This document shows positions 17,266 to 24,460 of a DNA stretch of 64,000 bases, in pieces. Origin of the DNA: Chitinophaga parva (lineage in GTDB: Bacteria > Bacteroidota > Bacteroidia > Chitinophagales > Chitinophagaceae); the NCBI RefSeq assembly GCF_003071345.1, contig NZ_QCYK01000004.1, forward strand, positions 174,037 to 238,036, in the 5' to 3' direction. Made by a program: the position numbers and the translations under genes. Numbering within the stretch: position 1 is the stretch's first letter; each line of letters starts with the position of its first letter. A model generated the notes under the pieces. It was not told where the DNA came from and searched no databases. It saw nothing but the letters and a program-made list of their open reading frames with translations.

Positions 17266-18255
17266 CTAATGTTCGCTCACCGCTTCCCGGTTGTATTTGT
17301 TTTTGTATGCTAATGGCGACAGGCCGGTGATCTTCCGGAACACTTCACGGAAGGCCTTTACGTCTGAGTAACCTACATCGTACATCACTTCATTAATGGT
17401 TTTCCGGGTGCTTTCCAGCGCTTTTTTTGCGGACTCCATTTTCACCCTTTGGGCATATTCCAGGGGCGTGTTGCCAGTGGCCTTAATGAACCGCCGGTCG
17501 AAGTTCCTCCGGCCCACGGCAAACCGGGAGGAGAGGTCTTCTACAGAAATTTTTTCATCAATATTCTTCTCAATGTAGGCCTGCGCCTGTTGTACCATGG
17601 CATCGCCATGCTGTTTCTGACCGGTGAAGATAACAAAGGCCGACTGGCTGTCGCGGTCCAGTTCTATCTGGAACACTTTGGAACAGAAGATAGCCGTTTG
17701 CCGGTCGTAATATTTTTCAATGATGTAGAGCACCAGGTTTAAAAAGGAATAGGCGCCGCCATTGGTATAGATACCATTTTCATCGGTGATCAGTTTGTCA
17801 GAGTAGAGGTGCACCGCGGGGTACATGGACCTGAATTTATCTGCGTTGGACCAGTGGGTGGAACAGTTCCTGCCATCCATGATGCCGGTAGCCGCCAGGA
17901 TAAAGGCGCCGGAGCACATGGTGGCTATTTCCGCACCGGCCTTGTGCTGCCGGCGTATCCAGTCAAACATTTCCTGGCGGGCCGCTGTTTTTTCCCCGGG
18001 CATGGCAGAGGGTATAATAATCAGGTCGGTTTTGGGAATGTCTTTGATATACGTATCCGGGTTTAAAGCTACCAGCTTATGAATGAATTGTTCTTTGGGA
18101 GTGGTACCTGCTACTACCAGGCGGAATTGCTGTTTGTTGCCGGCGCGCATCCAGTAATTGTTAGCCGTTGCAAATATTTCTACAGTGCCAACTATACAAG
18201 CAATAGTACTGAGGTTGCAGAGGCCTTCAGGATACAGCAGTGTAATATGTTTCAT
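17266..18255 (-). CDS. GlxA-type regulator: DJ-1/PfpI domain plus AraC HTH
   Basis: The start was set at the Met beginning KHITLLYPEG, which gives 329 residues and omits an unsupported 16-residue extension. Residues 1 to about 190 form a class I glutamine-amidotransferase-like DJ-1/PfpI domain, with the elbow motif ATMCSGAFILAATG near residue 115 retaining a Cys at the nucleophile position. The C-terminal 100 residues hold two AraC HTH motifs (SVEDLSSRFAVGRRNFDRRF; TINEVMYDVGYSDVKAFREVF). It is divergent from the PEP mutase-like gene. Confidence 0.88.
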   Translation of the reverse strand: MKHITLLYPEGLCNLSTIACIVGTVEIFATANNYWMRAGNKQQFRLVVAGTTPKEQFIHKLVALNPDTYIKDIPKTDLIIIPSAMPGEKTAARQEMFDWIRRQHKAGAEIATMCSGAFILAATGIMDGRNCSTHWSNADKFRSMYPAVHLYSDKLITDENGIYTNGGAYSFLNLVLYIIEKYYDRQTAIFCSKVFQIELDRDSQSAFVIFTGQKQHGDAMVQQAQAYIEKNIDEKISVEDLSSRFAVGRRNFDRRFIKATGNTPLEYAQRVKMESAKKALESTRKTINEVMYDVGYSDVKAFREVFRKITGLSPLAYKNKYNREAVSEH

Positions 18256-18415
18256 GCGGAAAATGCTTTTACCAAAGGTAAGCATCTGTGTTGTCCAAAT
18301 CAACCCTCCATAATGTCCATTTCCCCACCCACCGGTCTGTTATACAGCCACTAATTTTACGGTACCAGGCCAATGTAACCACAGCCCCATTCATTCACTT
18401 TAAAGCACCTAACAA

Positions 18416-19156
18416 ATGAACCAATACGAAGAATTTTACCAGCTCCATCACCAGCAGGCCCCCTTCCTGCTTGCCAATGCATGGAATGCAAAGAGCGCAC
18501 AACTGATAACAACAGCCGGCTTTGAAGCGATCGGTACCTCCAGCGGGGCCATTGCCCATTCATTGGGTTATGAAGATGGAGAAAAGATCCCTTTTGCAGC
18601 ACTGCTTTACATCGTGCAAAGGATAAAAGCATCCACCAGCGTCCCGGTATCGGTGGATATGGAACGCGGATACAGTGATGACCTGCAGGCACTGACGGAC
18701 AACATTCAAAAGCTGCTGGATTGCGGTATAGCGGGTATCAACCTTGAAGATGCACAGGGAGAGGAGATGTACTTACGAAAGCTGGAATGCATTAAAAATT
18801 ACCTGGTCAAAACGAACCAGTCACTTTTTATCAATGCACGGATAGACGCGTTTGCACAGCAACTGCCGTCTCCCCTGGAAACTACGATCAAAAGAGCGGA
18901 GCAGTATCAGCAGGCTGGCGCGGATGGCCTGTTTATCATCGCCATTCCGGATGCGGAGGTGGCCAGGGAGATCGTTGCGTCTACCCCGCTCCCGGTGAAT
19001 ATGGTCGCCACACCAAAATTGCCAGTGGAAACACTGGTGAGTATCGGGGTGAAGCGGATCAGCATGGCGGTGTTACTGTACAAAGCAACTTACCATCACC
19101 TGGAAAAGATCAGTAAGGAGATCATCGCTGAAAAGTCGCTGGCATCCCTATTTTAA
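18416..19156 (+). CDS. Isocitrate lyase/PEP mutase family protein
   Basis: This 246-residue protein has a TIM-barrel pattern of the ICL/PEPM superfamily: an ANAWNAKSAQLI strand-helix, the TSSGAIAHSLGY loop, the metal-site region VSVDMERGYSD, the INLEDAQ strand, and INARIDAF. The usual KKCGH lyase motif is absent, so it is not isocitrate lyase. Close family members with this layout are mostly uncharacterised C-C or P-C lyases, carboxyphosphonoenolpyruvate mutase-like. The next gene follows within 40 bases. Confidence 0.85.
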   Translation: MNQYEEFYQLHHQQAPFLLANAWNAKSAQLITTAGFEAIGTSSGAIAHSLGYEDGEKIPFAALLYIVQRIKASTSVPVSVDMERGYSDDLQALTDNIQKLLDCGIAGINLEDAQGEEMYLRKLECIKNYLVKTNQSLFINARIDAFAQQLPSPLETTIKRAEQYQQAGADGLFIIAIPDAEVAREIVASTPLPVNMVATPKLPVETLVSIGVKRISMAVLLYKATYHHLEKISKEIIAEKSLASLF

Positions 19157-19192
19157 GACATTATGCCATTACACGCTAAAATCAATAATAAC

Positions 19193-19633
19193 ATGAACGC
19201 GCAAGATTTCACAAACACCATCTGGGTGGAACAAACACCGTCAGCAGCCTATAACACCATTTTGAACGTACGGGAATGGTGGTCCGGCTTACATGGCGAA
19301 TCATTTGAAGGAACCTCGGAAAGGCCGGGTGATGAATTCAGCTTCCATGCCGGAGGCGGGGTACATTATACCAAACAAAAACTGGTAGAAGCCGTGCCGG
19401 ACCAGAAAGTGGTATGGCTGGTAACAGAAGCCAATCTTACCTTTGTAGACAAAACGGACGAGTGGAAAGGCACCCGGATCAGTTTTGAAATTTCAAGGGA
19501 AGCGGGTAAGACAAAGATCGTATTCACGCATATTGGCCTGGTCCCTGCATTTGAGTGCTATAACGCCTGCGCACCTACGTGGGAACAGTATGTGCAGGAA
19601 CGTCTTACAGCTGCCATAGCAAAAGCGAACTAA
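19193..19633 (+). CDS. SRPBCC/START-like domain protein (AHSA1 type)
   Basis: The 146-residue start at the second ATG matches the usual opening of this family (QDFTNTIWVEQTPSAAYNTI). An ATG ten codons upstream is possible. The helix-grip fold is indicated by VREWWSGL, a series of antiparallel strands (EFSFHAGG, YTKQKLVEAVPDQKVVWLVTE), and the long C-terminal helix (WEQYVQERLTAAIAK). It would bind a hydrophobic ligand or act as a chaperone-like factor; no specific role is deducible. It is likely cotranscribed with the PEP mutase-like gene. Confidence 0.82.
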   Translation: MNAQDFTNTIWVEQTPSAAYNTILNVREWWSGLHGESFEGTSERPGDEFSFHAGGGVHYTKQKLVEAVPDQKVVWLVTEANLTFVDKTDEWKGTRISFEISREAGKTKIVFTHIGLVPAFECYNACAPTWEQYVQERLTAAIAKAN

Positions 19634-19790
19634 TGTTTGCCATGATGCCTGAACGGGTTATATCCAGGGCAGGTAGAAGGCCCTGATCACCACCGGGAAG
19701 GGAAAGCCTAATACGAAGGAAAATAGGCTGGCATTGATTGAGCAGTGGAAGCTGCCGGTAAAGTGAGATGAAAAATGTTACGAACAACCG

Positions 19791-19818
19791 TAAGGCCAGG
19801 GATCGGTCCCTGGCCTTA
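19791..19818. terminator. Bidirectional terminator hairpin
   Basis: TAAGGCCAGGGA and TCCCTGGCCTTA form a perfect 12-bp stem around a 4-base loop, between the convergent SRPBCC and SnoaL-like genes. Confidence 0.8.
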
Positions 19819-19836
19819 CGGCATTTTAGCGGGTTA

Positions 19837-20256
19837 TCATGCGCCTTTCAATTGCGCCAGCACATCCGAAAAGGTATTGATGCCCCAGTGCTCAACGTAC
19901 TTCCCGTCTTTTACCCGTACAATATCTATCACATCAATCTGCACTGTCTTGCCTGTGGCCGGGATGCCCAGTAACGCGCCGGTGTGCGTGCCGCTAATGG
20001 TTTTGCGGGTGGTCACCAGGTCGTCTTCTGCTACCTGCTGGTGAATAGTGACGGTAAGGTTTGAAAATGCCGGGCGCAGGAGCTGGTTAAAAAAATACAG
20101 CATGCCCTGGGGTCCATTATCCATGCCGGCAGGCGCCGAGCGGTTTATAAACTGCTCATCCATGAGGGCGTGGAAGCTTGTTTCGTTGAATTGTTCTATC
20201 ACTTCTTTGTTAAACCGGGTTACAACCGCTTTGTTGTTTGCTGTTTGTGTTGCCAT
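19837..20256 (-). CDS. SnoaL-like ester cyclase/NTF2-fold protein
   Basis: The 139-residue protein starts at the Met before ATQTANNK. The NTF2-like cone fold is indicated by the first long helix (VVTRFNKEVIEQFNE), a middle segment GPQGMLYFFNQLLRPAFSNLTVTIHQQVAE, and the final strands (TVQIDVIDIVRVKDGKYVEHWG). Members without known partners are often called ester cyclases or nuclear-transport-factor-2 proteins. It lies 89 bp downstream of, and on the same strand as, an AraC regulator. Confidence 0.8.
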   Translation of the reverse strand: MATQTANNKAVVTRFNKEVIEQFNETSFHALMDEQFINRSAPAGMDNGPQGMLYFFNQLLRPAFSNLTVTIHQQVAEDDLVTTRKTISGTHTGALLGIPATGKTVQIDVIDIVRVKDGKYVEHWGINTFSDVLAQLKGA

Positions 20257-20344
20257 AATTGTATTGAATTTTTGATGCAGCAAAGGTCGGTACCAGGGCG
20301 TACAGGCCGTTAGGGCCAGGCGTTCAAGTGTTATGGCCAGCCGG

Positions 20345-21217
20345 TCATATGTGCTGGCTGCGGTAGTCGCTGGGGGTAAGGCCAAAGTGCTGGCGGAAGG
20401 CTTCTGAAAAGCTGGAATGATTTTGATAGCCCACTTTGTGGTAAACGTCGGAAGGCGCTTCAGCAGGGGATTTGAGAAGGGTTGCGGCCAGTTGCAGTTT
20501 CTCCTTCAGCAGCCATTTTTGCGGGGAGGTGCCGTAAAGGCGCTCAAATTTTCTTTTGAAAGTGGAGGCGCTCATGTTGCACAGGAAGGCCAGTTCGTCC
20601 ACCGTTACCGGCTGTCCGATGTGGGTCTCCACCGTTTTTTTGAGCTGCATGTCTGCCTGGTCATTGGAAATGATCTTCAGGGATTGTAAGCGGCCTGCAT
20701 CCAGGCGCAGCAGGTAGAGTAACAGCTCTTCCAGCTTGAGTTGCTTTACCTCCGGCGGCAGGGGCGTACCGGCCCCTAGGAGGAACAGCAGCGATTGTGC
20801 GTAGTGGGCTATAAAGTTATCTTGCTGGTAGACCAGGAAAGGCTGTGCATCCTTTGCGGGGGAGGGGGCATCCAGCAGGTGATTGTATTTAATGAAGAAC
20901 CGGTTTAGTACCTCGTTGCTGAAATAGAGCAGGATGCTGTTGAAGCTTTGGGTGTTGGAGATCACTTCAGATGTAAGGATGTTCCCGGTGGAAAGCAGTA
21001 CCAGCTCGCCCTGGTGAACGATGGCGGTTTGTGCCGGGTACACCACGGTCTTGCTACCGCTCATCACCAGGTTGATCATATTCCGGTTCAGGATGATCTT
21101 GTTCTTGATGGAACTGTGGCTGGAGTGGTATTGCCGGATGATCACCTCGTCTGGTTGAAGGGGTGTGCTGTCCAGCAGGTCGTCCGGTAAAAGAAAAGGC
21201 TTCAAGAAAAAAGGCAC
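20345..21217 (-). CDS. AraC family transcriptional regulator (ExsA-like N-terminus)
   Basis: This 290-residue protein has an N-terminal cupin-like region (RNMINLVMSGSKTVVYPAQTA, then ELVLLSTGNILTSE) of the kind seen in ExsA-like regulators, and two C-terminal HTH motifs (VTVDELAFLCNMSASTFKRKF; PSDVYHKVGYQNHSSFSEAF). It probably controls the downstream SnoaL-like gene; the effector is unknown. Confidence 0.87.
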   Translation of the reverse strand: MPFFLKPFLLPDDLLDSTPLQPDEVIIRQYHSSHSSIKNKIILNRNMINLVMSGSKTVVYPAQTAIVHQGELVLLSTGNILTSEVISNTQSFNSILLYFSNEVLNRFFIKYNHLLDAPSPAKDAQPFLVYQQDNFIAHYAQSLLFLLGAGTPLPPEVKQLKLEELLLYLLRLDAGRLQSLKIISNDQADMQLKKTVETHIGQPVTVDELAFLCNMSASTFKRKFERLYGTSPQKWLLKEKLQLAATLLKSPAEAPSDVYHKVGYQNHSSFSEAFRQHFGLTPSDYRSQHI

Positions 21218-21497
21218 TGCTGTTTTTAAATAGTGATGTGCATGCAGCAGTCAGGCAAAGGTATCGATAATTCCCGGGGAAGGGAAGCCATGTGTGCCAG
21301 TACCTAAAGGAGGTACGCCGGCACAGGATTTGTATACATCTGTAATCCAGGTATTAAAACCATAAGGCCCCAGGAACAACATCCAGCCGCGGCCTGTACA
21401 ATAACACAAGTCATGAAGAACTGTGTTCAAGGAAACACACAGGTAAGAGAATGTATTAAGATTGTGAATATTTTTCGCTCAAGTTTTAGGAGTTACT

Positions 21498-21905
21498 ATG
21501 GCATTAACACCACGTACCATATCTAAAGCCAGCCTCATCCTGCAACAGTTAGTTCCGGGAATAAGCGGCAACATCGAATCCTTCAATGAAGCACAGCCCG
21601 TAAGACCCGGCATGATCGTAGCCTGCAATGCCTGCGACTGCAAGGGGTACAATAGTATTTTTACGGATATCGTACACCTTTCCCCTTCGCAGGAAACTAT
21701 TTTCCGCGTATTGGAGGGTGGTGTGGGCCTTCCCAGTTTTAAATTAGAGGTAGGAGGGGGGATCACCCGCATTGGCTGGCATGAGGAGCAGGCTATTCCT
21801 ACCAGTGATGGTGTGTACAGCGCAGGCGCCTGTGTGCGCCTGGGAGAAGGTAATGTGTACACCGTATTGAACCGCACGCCCATGATCTTCAAGGAAAGGC
21901 ATTGA
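21498..21905 (+). CDS. Hypothetical protein, 135 residues
   Basis: No family is recognised. The protein begins with a helical stretch (TISKASLILQQLVPG), contains a Cys-x-x-Cys-x-Cys arrangement (IVACNACDCKGYNSI) that could bind a metal, and is otherwise beta-rich with many Gly. No export signal is visible. A purine-rich AGGAG precedes the ATG by about six bases, unusual for this phylum. It is a single-gene unit between two minus-strand AraC genes and ends at a strong hairpin. Confidence 0.65.
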   Translation: MALTPRTISKASLILQQLVPGISGNIESFNEAQPVRPGMIVACNACDCKGYNSIFTDIVHLSPSQETIFRVLEGGVGLPSFKLEVGGGITRIGWHEEQAIPTSDGVYSAGACVRLGEGNVYTVLNRTPMIFKERH

Positions 21906-21940
21906 ATGCCGCAGGCTTCAGACCGCCTGTCATTGGCATA

Positions 21941-21980
21941 AAAACAACAAAACCCGTGATTAAACGGGCTTTGTTGTTTT
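21941..21980. terminator. Bidirectional terminator
   Basis: AAAACAACAAA and TTTGTTGTTTT enclose an inner CCCGT / ACGGG stem with a 6-base loop. The hairpin lies between the plus-strand hypothetical gene and the convergent AraC gene. Confidence 0.8.
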
Positions 21981-22006
21981 TATGAAGGAGTATATTTTTC
22001 CGGCGT

Positions 22007-22936
22007 TCAATTAAACGACCGCCTGAACTCCAGCGGGGAAATATTTGTCTTGGATTTAAACAGCTTGCTGAATGATTGGGGATGTTCAAAGCCCAGCTCA
22101 TAAGCCACTTCGCTCACGGATAAGCTGGTGGTAGAAAGCTTTTCCTTTGCTTTTTCAATCAGTTTGCTGTGGATGTATTGCTGCACGTTCTGCCCGATGA
22201 GGGCGCGCACCATATCACTCAGGTAGCTGGGAGAAAGATTGAACTGTGCCGCCAGGTATTGTACAGTGGGCAGCCCTTGTTTCAGGGATACGTCTTTATC
22301 AAAGTAATCATTCAACAGCTCTTCCAGCTTTTGCAGTACGTTACTGTTTACGACCTTGCGGGTAATGAACTGGCGCTTGTAAAAGCGGTTGATATAATTC
22401 AGCAGCAGTTCTATCTGTGCTACCACTACATCCTGGCTGAAATCGTCTATGCGCCCGCTCAGTTCATCACCTATCATTTTAAACAACGCGATAACGGTGG
22501 TTTCCTCCTGCGGGGAGAGGTGGAGGGCTTCGTTGGCCGTGTAGGAAAAAAAGCCGTATTGACGGATCTTCTTTGCCAGCGGGTAGTTCCACAGGAAATC
22601 GGGATGTATGAGCAAGGTGTAAAGCGGTGCGTCTTCCATTACTCCATGTGCTTCGCCCGTGCTGGCCACCAATTGATTGGGGGAAGCGCAGAACAATCCG
22701 CCTTCGTCAAAATCGTAATAGCCCTGGCCATATTTCATGCACCCATTTGCCTTCCTGCGGTAGGATATTTTATAAAAAGACAGCACATGCGATTGTTGGG
22801 ATTGATGCATTTGCATTTCTCCCTGCTCGTTGTTGATCATGCTTACCAGCGGATGCAAAGGGCCGGGCAGGCCAAAATAGCGGTGCGCATCTGCAATGGA
22901 GCTGAATTTATAATGTTGATTTTCCTCTTTCTTCAT
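22007..22936 (-). CDS. AraC family transcriptional regulator
   Basis: This 309-residue protein has an N-terminal cupin-like sensor (YDFDEGGLFCASPNQLVAS) and a C-terminal pair of HTH motifs (TVQYLAAQFNLSPSYLSDMV; SVSEVAYELGFEHPQSFSKLFK), ending with NISPLEFRRSF. Regulators of this layout commonly control an adjacent short-chain dehydrogenase in Bacteroidota, and the SDR gene lies next upstream on the same strand, separated by a hairpin. Confidence 0.88.
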   Translation of the reverse strand: MKKEENQHYKFSSIADAHRYFGLPGPLHPLVSMINNEQGEMQMHQSQQSHVLSFYKISYRRKANGCMKYGQGYYDFDEGGLFCASPNQLVASTGEAHGVMEDAPLYTLLIHPDFLWNYPLAKKIRQYGFFSYTANEALHLSPQEETTVIALFKMIGDELSGRIDDFSQDVVVAQIELLLNYINRFYKRQFITRKVVNSNVLQKLEELLNDYFDKDVSLKQGLPTVQYLAAQFNLSPSYLSDMVRALIGQNVQQYIHSKLIEKAKEKLSTTSLSVSEVAYELGFEHPQSFSKLFKSKTNISPLEFRRSFN

Positions 22937-22954
22937 GTCGTTACAGTTATAAAA

Positions 22955-22991
22955 CCATGATAACCGGCCCTATAAAGATCGGTTATCATGG
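22955..22991 (-). terminator. Terminator hairpin of the SDR gene
   Basis: CCATGATAACCG and CGGTTATCATGG form a perfect 12-bp stem with a 13-base loop; in the minus direction it is followed by TTTTATAA. It separates the SDR gene from the AraC gene. Confidence 0.7.
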
Positions 22992-23011
22992 CGCCATAAA
23001 CAAATTCCGGT

Positions 23012-23860
23012 TTAGTTGCCTTGCGCAGCACTGGACACGGCATCCCAGGCTTCCCAGGTGGCCAGCCGCTCTGCATAAGCGGCGCGTACGGCCGGCAGGT
23101 TGTGGCGGCCCAGGTGGAAGCGCAGGGGCGGTTGGGCAGCATCCACTACCTGGAAGAGGGCATCTGGCGTGGCATGGGGATCGCCTCTTTCCAGGTTCCG
23201 CAGGCCGGCAATAAACTGATCTTTGAACGGGGCGTAGATCTCCATGGGCTGTGCAAATTTCAGGGATTCCTGGCTGCCAAATTCAGTGGCATAGGCGCCG
23301 GGCTCAATGATGGTCACGTTAATGTTGAACTGTTTCACTTCTGCCGCCAGGGCTTCGTGGATGGACTCGAAGGCCCATTTGGAGGAGCAGTAGTAGCCGA
23401 TCACCGGCAGGGTAACGTGCCCCAGGTTGCTGGAGGTGCCCAGGATGTGCCCACCACCTTGCTGGCGCAGCAGGGGCAGGGCGGCCTGGATAACGGTGAG
23501 GGGGCCAAAGACATTAGTTTCATACATAGCCTTCACATCGGCCTGGGAGGCTTCTTCAATGGTGCCTATCAGGGAGTAGCCGGCGTTATTCAGTACAATA
23601 TCCAGCCGTCCAAAATGAGCGTGGGCCTGCTCCACGGCGGTTTTTACCTGGTCCGGGTTGGTGACGTCCATTTCCAGGGTAAGCACGTTATCGCCGTATT
23701 TTTCGGGGAAGTCGGCTATGCTGGAAAGTTTGCGGGCGGTGGCGGCTACTTTGTCGCCGCGCTGCAGGGCGGCTTCCGTCCAGATGCGGCCAAAGCCACG
23801 GGAGGCGCCGGTGATAAACCATATTTTACCGGTCTTTGCAGTATCCTGTTGATGTGCCAT
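23012..23860 (-). CDS. Short-chain dehydrogenase/reductase
   Basis: The start at the Met before AHQQDTAK gives 282 residues; the longer open frame has no support. The Rossmann signature GASRGFG (about residue 18) and the active-site YCSSK (Tyr and Lys three residues apart, about residue 160) with an upstream Ser (GTSSNLGH) are visible, as is the NNAGY strand. It is a classical SDR with an NAD(P) cofactor and a larger C-terminal helical extension. The substrate is unknown. Confidence 0.9.
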   Translation of the reverse strand: MAHQQDTAKTGKIWFITGASRGFGRIWTEAALQRGDKVAATARKLSSIADFPEKYGDNVLTLEMDVTNPDQVKTAVEQAHAHFGRLDIVLNNAGYSLIGTIEEASQADVKAMYETNVFGPLTVIQAALPLLRQQGGGHILGTSSNLGHVTLPVIGYYCSSKWAFESIHEALAAEVKQFNINVTIIEPGAYATEFGSQESLKFAQPMEIYAPFKDQFIAGLRNLERGDPHATPDALFQVVDAAQPPLRFHLGRHNLPAVRAAYAERLATWEAWDAVSSAAQGN

Positions 23861-23961
23861 AGTGTTGCGTTTTTGTGTTTTTGTTTCACAAATGTCAGCA
23901 CAAGTGGCGGAGTGTTTGTAGCCTGTTTGCGGGGTGTTGTAGCCAAAACGGGGATATATGC

Positions 23962-24348
23962 TCATTCCTCCTTTGGTTGCTTTGCCACCGGCTCCTGGTA
24001 CAGCCCCAGGATATTACCCGTTTTATCCTTTATCCTCGCGGTGATCTCCGGCAGGTCTGCGCCCACGGGCTGCACTATTTCCCCGCCATTTTCAATCACC
24101 AGCCGGAGGGTGGCCTCCATGTCAAACACCATCACATATACCAGCAGGCCCACTTCCTGCACGGCTTTACGCCGGGTGGTAAACGCCCCGCTCACCTCGC
24201 CTACGGCATCATCAAAGGCGATGGCCCCATCACCCCGGGTGCGCATTTCCCAGCCAAATACGTTGTGATAGAAAGCTGCGGACTCGCGTACATCGCGGGT
24301 AGGCAGTTCCAGGTAGCAGATCTTGCCGTTGCCTAATGTGGGTACCAT
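23962..24348 (-). CDS. VOC family protein (glyoxalase/dioxygenase-like)
   Basis: This 128-residue protein has the paired beta-alpha-beta-beta-beta pattern of the vicinal-oxygen-chelate fold: CYLELPTRDVRESAAFYHNVFGWEM in the first half and a second module ending DKTGNILGLYQEP. Metal ligands are partly replaced, as in many non-enzymatic members. It starts at the second side of a terminator and ends about 100 bp before the SDR start on the same strand. Confidence 0.85.
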   Translation of the reverse strand: MVPTLGNGKICYLELPTRDVRESAAFYHNVFGWEMRTRGDGAIAFDDAVGEVSGAFTTRRKAVQEVGLLVYVMVFDMEATLRLVIENGGEIVQPVGADLPEITARIKDKTGNILGLYQEPVAKQPKEE

Positions 24349-24383
24349 AAAAATGTTTTGCTAAAAGTTACGGAAAAAAAGAA

Positions 24384-24405
24384 GGCCGCCCTGAACAAGG
24401 CGGCC
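24384..24405. terminator. Terminator hairpin downstream of the TIG/NHL gene
   Basis: The GGCCGCC / GGCGGCC stem has an 8-base loop, with A-rich and T-rich flanks on the two sides. It lies at the 3' end of the large surface-protein operon. Confidence 0.75.
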
Positions 24406-24460
24406 CTGTTTTACACACGTCCTGTTGTTCTGTCGCAACAGGTAATCTTGGAATGCGATG

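Noticed and set aside
19634..19790. Short gene remnant between the SRPBCC gene and the convergent SnoaL-like gene
   Set aside because: A 29-codon frame ending RLALIEQWKLPVK looks protein-like, but it is too short and has stops on both sides; no family is recognised.
21293..21325. Hairpin TGTGCC/GGCACA with inner GTACC/GGTAC in the gap before the 135-residue gene
   Set aside because: An asymmetric bulge, no T-run and no gene end nearby; it may be chance.
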